Program-made: the position numbers and the translations under genes
NCBI RefSeq assembly: GCF_019052365.1
Contig: NZ_JAHQUY010000037.1
Coordinates: 1 to 32,360, forward strand
DNA length: 32,360 nt
Direction of reading: 5' to 3'
Source of the DNA: Leyella stercorea
Lineage (GTDB): Bacteria; Bacteroidota; Bacteroidia; Bacteroidales; Bacteroidaceae
The notes under the pieces: model-generated
What the model was told of the DNA's origin: nothing
Seen by the model: the letters and a program-made list of their open reading frames with translations, nothing else
Databases searched by the model: none
Shown: in pieces, positions 7,808-15,029 of the stretch
How the letters are laid out: each line of letters opens with the position of its first letter
Numbering within the stretch: the first letter of the stretch is position 1

Positions 7808-8845
7808 TTAATATTCCGCTTCATTCGCCAAGTGCCACGTTGTGAGATACGAAGCACGGGTGATGTCGGTCAGTTTCGGATAATTGATGGTCTGTGCCTC
7901 ATCAGACGGGAAGTTGTAGTTGGGCTGTCCGCCGGTATGATACCACACGATAGGCACCCCCTTCAAATGGAACGACTGCTGGTCGCTGCCGCCGACGGGG
8001 TTGTCCCAAGCACGATAGTCGGGATCGAAGCAGAAGTTGTGCTTCGCCATATCCGCCTTGAGCCACTCGCCAATCTTCGGATGCGAAGCCGTGAAGAAGT
8101 ACATCAGATAGCGACTGTCCGTGCCGCTGCCCACCATGTCGAAGTTCAGATAACCCTTCACCTTCTGCATATCCTTGTAAGCATCAGTGAAGTAGCGCGA
8201 ACCGAGCAGTCCGAACTCCTCGCCGTCCCAGAATGCAAACACGATAGTGCGCTCCGGCGTTGCACCACTCGCCACAAAAGCCTTCATAATCTGCAGCACG
8301 GCAGCCACACCCGACGCGTTGTCGTCGGCACCGTTGTAAATCTTGTCGCCTTCGATGTCGTTGTACACGCCTTCATGGTCGAGATGCGCACCCACAACAA
8401 CCATTTCGTCAGTCTTCTTGCCCGGCAGCACCGCGAGCACATTGCTCAGATACATAGTGCGGTGCACCTGCTTTTTTATCTCAGCGACAGAATCTGCCTC
8501 AACGAAGTAGCGTACGCCGCGCTTCAGCTTCTGCACAGCGCAAGCCTCGAAAGGCTGTTCGTACGAGTCGCCGAGGAAAGGTTTCAAGCCAGTCTGTCGA
8601 ATCTGTGAGATGATATACTGCTTTGCGATGCGCGAACCGCGCTCGCCTGCACGGCGTCCCTCCAAGAGGTCGTCGGCGAGGAAATAGACATGCGCACGAG
8701 CCGCATCTTCGGTGATTGAACGCAAGCCGGCATCACACTGTGCAGCCAGCTGTTTCTCCACTTTCGCCGACTTCTTCTGTGCGGCTTCAACAGTAGTTGC
8801 GCCGCTAAGAACGATAGCAGCCGACAACAATAGTTTATTAATCAT
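7808..8845 (-). CDS. secreted M28-family zinc metallopeptidase
   Basis: This is a 345-residue exported aminopeptidase-like enzyme. An N-terminal signal peptide (MINKLLLSAAIVLSGATTVEA) is followed by the M28 fold. Likely two-zinc site residues, by family pattern, are H154 and D156 in GAHLDHEG, D174 in GADDNASG, the general base E209 and ligand E210 in DGEE, D236 in NFDMVG and H303 in WYHTGGQPN. By family knowledge it cleaves N-terminal residues from peptides, probably in the periplasm or at the surface. The frame opens at a TTG (8851), but the ATG at 8845 gives a normal signal peptide. A TACTTTTG box on the minus strand (8892-8899) gives a leader of about 40 nt. It is convergent with the chromate transporters and divergent from gpmI. 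It could equally be described as a glutaminyl cyclase-like M28 member. Confidence 0.9.
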   Translation of the reverse strand: MINKLLLSAAIVLSGATTVEAAQKKSAKVEKQLAAQCDAGLRSITEDAARAHVYFLADDLLEGRRAGERGSRIAKQYIISQIRQTGLKPFLGDSYEQPFEACAVQKLKRGVRYFVEADSVAEIKKQVHRTMYLSNVLAVLPGKKTDEMVVVGAHLDHEGVYNDIEGDKIYNGADDNASGVAAVLQIMKAFVASGATPERTIVFAFWDGEEFGLLGSRYFTDAYKDMQKVKGYLNFDMVGSGTDSRYLMYFFTASHPKIGEWLKADMAKHNFCFDPDYRAWDNPVGGSDQQSFHLKGVPIVWYHTGGQPNYNFPSDEAQTINYPKLTDITRASYLTTWHLANEAEY

Positions 8846-8891
8846 ATTCAAAGTATTATATCGTTAGTCAGTAATAAAGTTTAAACCAATG

Positions 8892-8899
8892 CAAAAGTA
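8892..8899 (-). promoter_or_regulatory. -7 box of the M28 peptidase promoter (TACTTTTG)
   Basis: On the minus strand TACTTTTG fits TAnnTTTG, about 47 nt upstream of the ATG at 8845. No convincing -33 box is visible. Confidence 0.55.
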
Positions 8900-8955
8900 A
8901 CGAAAAAACATAAGAATACCTCATCAAGAGTGGATAATTTATGGATTATTTGTTG

Positions 8956-8963
8956 TAACTTTG
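8956..8963 (+). promoter_or_regulatory. -7 box of gpmI promoter (TAACTTTG)
   Basis: TAACTTTG followed by GCA matches the consensus, with a transcript start expected near 8969 and a leader of about 42 nt to the gpmI ATG. It is divergent from the M28 promoter. Confidence 0.65.
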
Positions 8964-9010
8964 CACGTAAATAGGAAACATTATTTTAACATAATAACAT
9001 ACACAGAATT

Positions 9011-10528
9011 ATGGCAAAGAAAGCTTTATTGATGATCCTCGACGGATGGGGCATCGGCAAACATGGCAAAGGTGACGTTATCTACAACACACCGACTCCG
9101 TATCTCGACTACCTTACAGCAGTGAGCGCACACTCACAGCTCCTCGCATGCGGCGAAGACGTAGGTCTGCCGGAGGGTCAGATGGGTAACTCTGAGGTTG
9201 GCCACTTGAATATCGGCGCTGGCCGTATCGTTTACCAGGACCTCGTTAAGATTAACCGTGCTTGCAAGGACGGCTCTATCCTCCAGAACAAGGAGATCGT
9301 TAAGGCTTACAGCTACGCTAAGGAGAACGGCAAGAAGCTCCACCTCATGGGCCTCACCTCTACTGGCGGCGTACACTCTTCACTCAACCACCTCTTCAAG
9401 TTCATCGAGATTGGCAAGGAGTACGGCTTGAACGACGTATACGTACACTGCTTCATGGACGGCCGCGACACCGACCCGAAGTCGGGCAAGGGCTTCATCG
9501 AGCAGGTTCAGGAGTGCTGCGACAAGAACGGTGCGCACATCGCAAGCATCGTAGGCCGCTTCTATGCAATGGACCGCGACAAGCGTTGGGAGCGCGTCAA
9601 GGAGGCTTACGACCTGCTCGTTGAGGGCAAGGGCAAGCAGTCTGACGACATGGTGAAGGCAATGCAGGAGAGCTACGACGAGGGCGTAACCGACGAGTTC
9701 GTTCTTCCTATCAACAACTCTACCGTTAACGGCAAGATCGAGGAAGGCGACGTTGTCATCTTCATCAACTACCGCAACGACCGTGCTAAGGAGCTTACAG
9801 AGGTGCTCACACAGAAGGAGCACGAGGAAGCAGGCATGCACACTATCAAGGGTCTGCAGTACTTCTGCATGACTCCGTACGACGCATCGTTCACCGGCGT
9901 TAACATCCTCTTCCCGAAGGAGAACGTAACAAACACTCTCGGCGAGTATCTCTCTGCTCAGGGCAAGCGTCAGCTCCACACAGCTGAGACTGAGAAGTAC
10001 GCTCACGTAACATTCTTCTTCAACGGTGGCCGCGAGACTCCGTACGAGGGCGAGGACCGCATCCTTGTTCCGTCGCCGAAGGTTGCTACATACGACCTGA
10101 AGCCGGAGATGAGCGCATACGAGGTGAAGGACAAGCTGGTTGGCGCTATCAACACTCAGGAGTACGACTTCATCGTTGTTAACTTCGCTAACGGCGACAT
10201 GGTAGGTCATACCGGTATCTACAACGCTATCGCAAAGGCAGTTCACGCTATCGACAACTGCGTTAAGGACGTAGTAGAGACAGCTAAGGCTAACGACTAC
10301 GAGGTTATCATCATCGCTGACCACGGCAACGCTGACAACGCTATCAACGAGGACGAGACTCCTAACACAGCTCACTCGCTCAACCCGGTTCCGTTCATCT
10401 ACGTAACCAACAACAACTCGGCTACCGTTAAGGACGGACGCCTCGCTGACGTGGCTCCTTCTATCCTCCACATCATGGGTCTGGAGAAGCCGGAAGAGAT
10501 GACTGGCGAGAACCTTATCTGCGACTAA
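9011..10528 (+). CDS. gpmI: 2,3-bisphosphoglycerate-independent phosphoglycerate mutase
   Basis: This enzyme interconverts 3- and 2-phosphoglycerate in glycolysis and gluconeogenesis with two Mn ions and a phosphoserine intermediate. The 505 residues match the usual length. Signatures are LMILDGWG (metal ligand D11), [16 protein letters not shown] with the nucleophile S61, [23 protein letters not shown] and [10 protein letters not shown]. Near the C-terminus are [13 protein letters not shown] and the metal-binding ADHGNADN. The gene is monocistronic, with its own promoter box upstream and a strong terminator at 10643-10676. Codon use is extremely biased towards AAG, GAC, TAC, TTC and CTC, as expected for an abundant protein. 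Confidence 0.97.
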   Translation: MAKKALLMILDGWGIGKHGKGDVIYNTPTPYLDYLTAVSAHSQLLACGEDVGLPEGQMGNSEVGHLNIGAGRIVYQDLVKINRACKDGSILQNKEIVKAYSYAKENGKKLHLMGLTSTGGVHSSLNHLFKFIEIGKEYGLNDVYVHCFMDGRDTDPKSGKGFIEQVQECCDKNGAHIASIVGRFYAMDRDKRWERVKEAYDLLVEGKGKQSDDMVKAMQESYDEGVTDEFVLPINNSTVNGKIEEGDVVIFINYRNDRAKELTEVLTQKEHEEAGMHTIKGLQYFCMTPYDASFTGVNILFPKENVTNTLGEYLSAQGKRQLHTAETEKYAHVTFFFNGGRETPYEGEDRILVPSPKVATYDLKPEMSAYEVKDKLVGAINTQEYDFIVVNFANGDMVGHTGIYNAIAKAVHAIDNCVKDVVETAKANDYEVIIIADHGNADNAINEDETPNTAHSLNPVPFIYVTNNNSATVKDGRLADVAPSILHIMGLEKPEEMTGENLICD

Positions 10529-10536
10529 TCTGTAGA

Positions 10537-10568
10537 TAGTTGAAAGTTCAGAATTGAGAGTTGAGAGG
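10537..10568 (+). repeat. degenerate short tandem motif (AGTTGARAG-like)
   Basis: About three imperfect copies of a GTTGARAG/TTGAGAG word follow gpmI, ending in AGTTGAGAGG. It is non-coding, too short and too degenerate to assign to a family, and may be random expansion of a simple sequence. Confidence 0.35.
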
Positions 10569-10642
10569 TATGATTAGTTTTTCTGATTTTATTTTGATTT
10601 AGGATTGGAGCTAATTCATAGCTTACAACTAACAAATAACGC

Positions 10643-10676
10643 AAAACGCGCGCAACCATTCAGTTGCGCGCGTTTT
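10643..10676 (+). terminator. gpmI rho-independent terminator
   Basis: There is a perfect 14-bp stem (10643-10656 with 10663-10676) with loop CATTCA, GC-rich in the middle and followed by a T run. It lies 114 nt after the gpmI stop. Confidence 0.9.
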
Positions 10677-10756
10677 TTATTACGGATATGGTTAACAAAA
10701 AAAATCCACCATATCTCCCAGCATCGGCGTAACGCTCAGAATAAGAGCATAATAAA

Positions 10757-10795
10757 GGCTGGAAGATATTCTTGAAAACCGAATATCTTCCAGCC
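10757..10795 (-). terminator. terminator of the sugar transferase gene
   Basis: There is a perfect 15-bp stem (10757-10771 with 10781-10795) with a 9-nt loop. On the minus strand it is followed by TTTATTAT. A second copy of TATCTTCCAGCC directly adjoins the right arm (10796-10807), which would allow an alternative, shifted pairing. Confidence 0.8.
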
Positions 10796-10815
10796 TATCT
10801 TCCAGCCTTATACAA

Positions 10816-11394
10816 TCAGAACTTCTTTCCAAACACGATGCTTAAGAATGTCTTTATGAGCACGGTGAAGTCGAACCAAAGCGACTGGTGCTCAAGATAA
10901 TAAAGGTCGAGCTCGAGGCGGCGCAACATCTTCTCTATGGTGTCGGTGTAGCCGTTGTAGAGCGTTGCGTAGGAGGTTACACCCGGGCGGATGGCATAGA
11001 GCTGCTCATAGCGCGGGTCGCGCTCCATAATCTGGTCGATGTAGAATTTGCGTTCGGGACGATAACCGATGAACGCCATGTCGCCTCTCACCACATTCCA
11101 CAACTGCGGCAGCTCATCGAGATGATGGGCACGCAAGAACCGACCCACACGCGTGAGGCGCGGGTCGTTCAAAGCTCCTTCGAGCAACAACTGCGGTCCG
11201 TCTTTCTCGGCGTCGCGCGTCATGCTGCGGAACTTATATATGTAGAATGGCTTGCCGTGCAACCCTATGCGCTCCTGCCGAAATATAGTTGGCGCACCGT
11301 CTTCGAGCCAAATGGCAACGATGCATATCAAAAATAACGGCGCAAAGACAACGAGGCACACAGCAGCTATTATGAAGTCGAGAACTCTTTTCAT
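10816..11394 (-). CDS. bacterial sugar (phosphoglycosyl) transferase, WcaJ/PglC type
   Basis: This is a 192-residue monotopic phosphoglycosyl transferase that, by family, moves a sugar-1-phosphate from a UDP-sugar to undecaprenyl phosphate and so starts a lipid-linked glycan. It has an N-terminal reentrant hydrophobic helix (about 4-28), then FRQERIG, YKFRSM, and the catalytic block VGRFLRAHHLDELPQLWNVVRGDMAFIGYRPE, with the Asp-Glu pair in LDELPQL. The usual GPRPE reads GYRPE here. It lacks the polytopic N-terminal half of WcaJ and so is the small PglC-like form. No glycosyltransferases, flippase or polymerase lie nearby, so it is an orphan between gpmI and alaS. It may initiate a general O-glycan, exopolysaccharide or O-antigen, and sequence does not tell which. 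Its leader carries an 18-bp perfect palindrome. Confidence 0.9.
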   Translation of the reverse strand: MKRVLDFIIAAVCLVVFAPLFLICIVAIWLEDGAPTIFRQERIGLHGKPFYIYKFRSMTRDAEKDGPQLLLEGALNDPRLTRVGRFLRAHHLDELPQLWNVVRGDMAFIGYRPERKFYIDQIMERDPRYEQLYAIRPGVTSYATLYNGYTDTIEKMLRRLELDLYYLEHQSLWFDFTVLIKTFLSIVFGKKF

Positions 11395-11428
11395 CTGTTA
11401 TGTCTACGTATGCGATAGTCCGAAAAAC

Positions 11429-11446
11429 CATGAAAACGTTTTCATG
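11429..11446. promoter_or_regulatory. 18-bp perfect palindrome, LacI/cre-like operator candidate
   Basis: CATGAAAACGTTTTCATG is perfectly self-complementary. The inner TGAAAACGTTTTCA fits the operator pattern of LacI/GalR-family proteins (TGNAANCGNTTNCA type). It lies in the leader, between the -7 box at 11495-11502 and the start codon at 11394, so a bound repressor would block transcription. A second imperfect palindrome (TATTATATAGTATG region, 11451-11469) lies next to it. Confidence 0.5.
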
Positions 11447-11494
11447 CGCATCATATTATATAGTATGATATTACGAATTTGCCGGACATCTTTG

Positions 11495-11502
11495 CAAAGG
11501 TA
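11495..11502 (-). promoter_or_regulatory. -7 box of the sugar transferase promoter (TACCTTTG)
   Basis: On the minus strand TACCTTTG followed by CAAAG matches the consensus. The transcript would start near 11489 and have a leader of about 95 nt, which contains two palindromes. Confidence 0.6.
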
Positions 11503-11618
11503 CTCCGAAAATTGCAGAATAGAGAATTAAATGCAGAGTATTTCACGTTGTGAAACACTTGTTAACTATTCGGGTTAATACAAATGAGAGAAAGGAATAG
11601 AAAAAGGGCATATAATAA

Positions 11619-11644
11619 AGGCTACGGCAAGAATACCGTAGCCT
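11619..11644 (-). terminator. alaS terminator
   Basis: AGGCTACGG (11619-11627) and CCGTAGCCT (11636-11644) form a perfect 9-bp stem with an 8-nt loop. On the minus strand this is followed by TTATTATAT, 27 nt after the alaS stop. Confidence 0.8.
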
Positions 11645-11670
11645 CCTATAGTGTTTGTACTAAAAGCCGT

Positions 11671-14292
11671 TTAGAGCTGTGCAAGCTCCACCACCTTATC
11701 TACGGCAGCAGAGAGTCCGTCGACGTTCTTGCCACCAGCCTGAGCGAAGTGAGGCTGACCGCCGCCACCGCCCTGGATGAGCTTGGCTGCCTCGCGAACC
11801 ATCTGACCGGCGTTGAGCGAGTGGTCCTTCACGAGGTCGTCGCTCATGCATACGTTGAGCATTGGCTTCTCGTGAGCTACCGAGCCTACAACAGCGAGCA
11901 GGTTAGACGGAACAGCCTGGCGCAGCTTGAACATGAGGTCCTTTGCAGCAGCCGGCTCCAGCGGGAGGACAGCTGTGATGACCTTCACGCCGTTCACCTC
12001 GCGTGCCTTAGCGATGAGGTCGTTCTTTGTGCGCTCTACGGCAGCAGCCTGGAACTGCTCGATGCTCTTCTTCATAGCGTCGTGCTCCTCGATGTACTTG
12101 CCGATGACGCCCTGCAGGTCTTTTGCGTTGTTGAACAGACCGCGGATAGCCTTCAGCACGTCCTCGATGTTGTACATCAGCTCCTCGCACTCCTTGCCGG
12201 TCTTTGCCTCAATGCGGCGGATGCCGGCAGCTACGCTGCTCTCAGAGATGATCTTGAACATACCGATGCGACCTGTCGACTGTGCGTGGATACCGCCGCA
12301 GAACTCGCAGCTCGGACCGAAGCGCACTACGCGCACCTTGTCGCCGTACTTCTCGCCGAAGAGGGCGATAGCGCCGAGCTTCTTAGCCTCCTCGAACGGA
12401 GTGTCGCGATGCTCATCGAGCGGCAGGTCCTGACGGATGAGGTCGTTGACGAGTCGCTCTACCTTGCGCAGCTCCTCGTCAGTCACCTTGGTGAAGTGAG
12501 AGAAGTCGAAGCGCAGCGTTGTGGGCGATACGAATGAGCCCTTCTGCTCTACATGGTCGCCGAGCACCTGCTTCAGAGCGTAGTCGAGCAAGTGGGTAGC
12601 GGTGTGGTTGGCAGCCGAGCCCTCGCGAGCATCTACGTCTACGCAAGCCATGAAGTCGGCCTCCGGGTTCTTCGGCAGAGCCTTCACGATGTGTACCGAC
12701 TGTCCGTTCTCGCGCTTTGTGTCGGTGATTGTAACGGTCTCGTCCTCGCTAACGAGCACGCCGGTATCGCCTACCTGACCGCCCATCTCGCCGTAGAACG
12801 GCGTGTTGTCGAGCACGAGCTCGAAGTATGTATTCTTCTTCTGTGTCACCTTGCGATAGCGCAGGATGTGGCACTCGTATTCGGTGAAGTCGTAGCCTAC
12901 GAACTGCTGTTCGCCATCGCGCAGGATAACCCAGTCGGAGTTCTCAACTGCGGCAGCGTTGCGTGCGCGTTCCTTCTGCTTCTGCATCTCGGCGTCGAAC
13001 TCGTCTGCGGCAACGGTGAATCCGTTCTCGCGGCAGATAAGCTCGGTGAGGTCGAGCGGGAAACCGTATGTGTCGAACAGACGGAATGCCTGCACGCCGT
13101 CGAGTTCTGTCTTGCCCTGCTTCTTCAGCTCGTCCATAGCCGAGTTGAGCATGTTGATGCCCTTCTCAAGAGTGCGCAGGAACGAGTCTTCCTCCTCCTT
13201 GATAACGTGGATGATGAGGTCGTGCTGAGCCTTGAGTTCGGGGAACGCCTCGCCCATCTCGCGTGTCAGAACAGGGATGAGCTTGTAGAGGAAGCCATCC
13301 TTCTGTCCGAGGAAGGTATATGCGTAGCGCACGGCACGACGCAGGATGCGGCGGATTACGTAGCCAGCCTTAGCGTTAGAAGGCAGCTGACCGTCGGCGA
13401 TAGAGAACGCTACGGCGCGCAGGTGGTCGGCGCATACGCGCATAGCCACGTCGGTCTCCTCCTTCTCGCCGTACTTCATGCCGGTGATGGCCTCCTCTTC
13501 CTTGATGATAGGCTGGAAGATGTCGGTGTCGTAGTTGGAGTGCTTGCCCTGCATAGCGCGCACGAGGCGCTCGAAACCCATACCGGTATCTATAACGTGC
13601 ATCGGCAGCGGAACGAGCGAGCCGTTAGCCTTGCGCTCGTACTGCATGAACACGATGTTCCAGATCTCGATAACCTGCGGGTCGTCCTTGTTCACGAGTT
13701 CGCGTCCTGGCACCTTTGCCTTCTCCTCCGGTGTGCGCGAGTCGAGGTGAATCTCCGAGCACGGACCGCAAGGACCCGTATCGCCCATCTCCCAGAAGTT
13801 GTCGTGCTTGTTGCCGTTGATGATGTGGTCGGCGGGCACGTGCTTCGCCCAATATGATGCAGCCTCGTCGTCACGAGAGAGTCCTTCTTCCTCCGAACCC
13901 TCGAAAACGGTTACATAGAGGTCGGCGGGGTTGAGCTTCAATACGTCTACGAGGTACTCCCAAGCGTAGTCGATGGCGCCTTCCTTGAAGTAGTCGCCGA
14001 ACGACCAGTTGCCGAGCATCTCGAACATTGTGTGGTGGTATGTGTCGTGACCTACTTCCTCGAGGTCGTTGTGCTTGCCGCTCACGCGAAGACACTTCTG
14101 TGTGTCGGCACGACGGCGCGGTTCGGGCTCGCGTGTGCCGAGGATGATGTCCTTCCACTGGTTCATACCAGCGTTTGTGAACATCAATGTTGGGTCATCC
14201 TTGATTACCATCGGCGCACTCGGCACGATGGTGTGTCCTTTCGACTCGAAGAACTTCTTGAACGAGTCGCGGATTTCATTAGCTGTCATCAT
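11671..14292 (-). CDS. alaS: alanyl-tRNA synthetase
   Basis: This enzyme charges tRNA-Ala and edits mischarged Ser and Gly. At 873 residues it is of normal length. The class II catalytic domain has [14 protein letters not shown] and the [14 protein letters not shown] block. The editing domain has the zinc-ligand motif NHTATHLL and FDFSHF, with the second zinc half in [16 protein letters not shown]. The C-Ala domain ends with [14 protein letters not shown]. The frame opens at a TTG (14301). ATG codons at 14292 and 14289 are the realistic starts, and [14 protein letters not shown] (14289) is equally plausible. A promoter with TTTG, a 20-bp spacer and TACCTTTG lies only 49-80 nt upstream and is superimposed on the promoter of the divergent MerR gene. 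The leader is too short for a T-box. Monocistronic, with a terminator at 11619-11644. Confidence 0.97.
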   Translation of the reverse strand: MMTANEIRDSFKKFFESKGHTIVPSAPMVIKDDPTLMFTNAGMNQWKDIILGTREPEPRRRADTQKCLRVSGKHNDLEEVGHDTYHHTMFEMLGNWSFGDYFKEGAIDYAWEYLVDVLKLNPADLYVTVFEGSEEEGLSRDDEAASYWAKHVPADHIINGNKHDNFWEMGDTGPCGPCSEIHLDSRTPEEKAKVPGRELVNKDDPQVIEIWNIVFMQYERKANGSLVPLPMHVIDTGMGFERLVRAMQGKHSNYDTDIFQPIIKEEEAITGMKYGEKEETDVAMRVCADHLRAVAFSIADGQLPSNAKAGYVIRRILRRAVRYAYTFLGQKDGFLYKLIPVLTREMGEAFPELKAQHDLIIHVIKEEEDSFLRTLEKGINMLNSAMDELKKQGKTELDGVQAFRLFDTYGFPLDLTELICRENGFTVAADEFDAEMQKQKERARNAAAVENSDWVILRDGEQQFVGYDFTEYECHILRYRKVTQKKNTYFELVLDNTPFYGEMGGQVGDTGVLVSEDETVTITDTKRENGQSVHIVKALPKNPEADFMACVDVDAREGSAANHTATHLLDYALKQVLGDHVEQKGSFVSPTTLRFDFSHFTKVTDEELRKVERLVNDLIRQDLPLDEHRDTPFEEAKKLGAIALFGEKYGDKVRVVRFGPSCEFCGGIHAQSTGRIGMFKIISESSVAAGIRRIEAKTGKECEELMYNIEDVLKAIRGLFNNAKDLQGVIGKYIEEHDAMKKSIEQFQAAAVERTKNDLIAKAREVNGVKVITAVLPLEPAAAKDLMFKLRQAVPSNLLAVVGSVAHEKPMLNVCMSDDLVKDHSLNAGQMVREAAKLIQGGGGGQPHFAQAGGKNVDGLSAAVDKVVELAQL

Positions 14293-14336
14293 ATTATACA
14301 ATATTGTCGTTTGTTTTTTAATTTCTTTCTAAAACG

Positions 14337-14372
14337 TTTGCAAAGGTACTTTGTTTTGGTTACTTTTGCAAA
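14337..14372. promoter_or_regulatory. overlapping divergent promoters of alaS (-) and the MerR gene (+)
   Basis: Plus strand: TTTG (14337-14340), a 20-bp spacer and TACTTTTG (14361-14368). Minus strand: TTTG (plus 14369-14372), a 20-bp spacer and TACCTTTG (plus 14341-14348). Both promoters occupy the same 36 bp, with the -33 box of one adjoining the -7 box of the other. Polymerase binding on one strand should exclude the other. The segment is nearly symmetric (TTTGCAAAGGTA to TACTTTTGCAAA). Confidence 0.75.
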
Positions 14373-14387
14373 TAAATTGCAAATAAT

Positions 14388-14735
14388 ATGGCATTGAATA
14401 CCAATAAGAACGTGAAGTTGTACTACTCCATCAAGGAGGTGGCGGCGATGTTCGACATACGTGAGAGCACTCTGCGTTTTTGGGAGACGGAGTTTCCGCA
14501 TCTGAAACCCAAAACCGTGGGACAGAACGTGCGCCAGTATACGGAGAAGGACATCGAGCAGATTCGCGTTATACACAACCTTGTGAAGGTGCGCGGCTTC
14601 AAGCTCTCGGCGGCGCGCAAGATGCTCAACAAGAACCGCACGGGCGTGGACAAGAGCTCGGACATACTGGCTACGCTGATAAGCGTGCGCGAGGAGCTGA
14701 AGGAGCTGAAGAAGCAGCTCGACGGAATGGTGTGA
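14388..14735 (+). CDS. MerR-family transcriptional regulator
   Basis: This is a 115-residue DNA-binding protein. The N-terminal MerR winged helix-turn-helix (about 11-80) includes YYSIKEVAAMFDIRESTLRFWETEF, the wing segment RQYTEKDIEQIRVIHNLV and KVRGFKLSAARKML. A short basic or acidic helix (about 95-113, REELKELKKQLDGMV) probably dimerises as an antiparallel coiled coil. No C-terminal effector domain and no cysteine metal site are visible. The family's usual action is to twist spacers of 19-20 bp between promoter elements. It shares a superimposed promoter with alaS, so it may control itself and alaS, though this is inference. The leader is only about 12 nt. A single copy of this small MerR protein is common in Bacteroidetes, and its target is unknown to me. 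Confidence 0.9.
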   Translation: MALNTNKNVKLYYSIKEVAAMFDIRESTLRFWETEFPHLKPKTVGQNVRQYTEKDIEQIRVIHNLVKVRGFKLSAARKMLNKNRTGVDKSSDILATLISVREELKELKKQLDGMV

Positions 14736-14820
14736 TGCATAACGCAAGATGCAGACATTACAGAAACACGAGTTGCATGGCAAACCGTAGCCTCCTACGA
14801 TATGCATCGCCAACAAAACT

Positions 14821-14950
14821 CATCGGACGGCGGACGGAATCTGATCGGACGGCGGACGGAATCCGATCGGACGGCGGACGGAATCTGATCGGACGGCGGA
14901 CGCAATCTGATCGGGCGGCGAACGGAATCCGATCGGACGGCGTTCGGTAC
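14821..14950 (+). repeat. tandem array of 22-bp GATCGGACGGCGGACGG-type repeats (about 5.9 copies)
   Basis: Units start at 14821 (first base C), 14843, 14865, 14887, 14909 and 14931, the last partial. This is the same family as 857-963, in the same orientation relative to the downstream gene, ending 79 bp before the GH20 start. The variable dinucleotides run GA, GA, GA, GA, AA, TT. In both arrays the first unit has C in place of the initial G. Neither direct neighbour gene is related to those at the other locus. Confidence 0.93.
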
Positions 14951-15029
14951 ACGATGACAATCCGCCTACTTCCACCCCTTACACCACACCAATTAAACCG
15001 ATTTTTATAAACTAAATCTATATAAAACA

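Noticed and set aside
9380..10471. 363-codon minus-strand ORF inside gpmI
   Set aside because: Shadow of gpmI with Val/Leu-rich composition, no promoter, and the sense frame is fully explained.
11536..11556. Possible parS site (TTTCACGTTGTGAAA)
   Set aside because: The half sites are separated by extra bases compared with the parS consensus and the site is far from parAB. It is more likely a chance inverted repeat.
12553..13857. 434-codon plus-strand ORF inside alaS
   Set aside because: Shadow of alaS, whose catalytic and editing motifs are intact on the minus strand.
14293..14336. T-box or tRNA-like leader for alaS
   Set aside because: The leader is only about 45 nt, too short for a T-box, and no such structure is visible.
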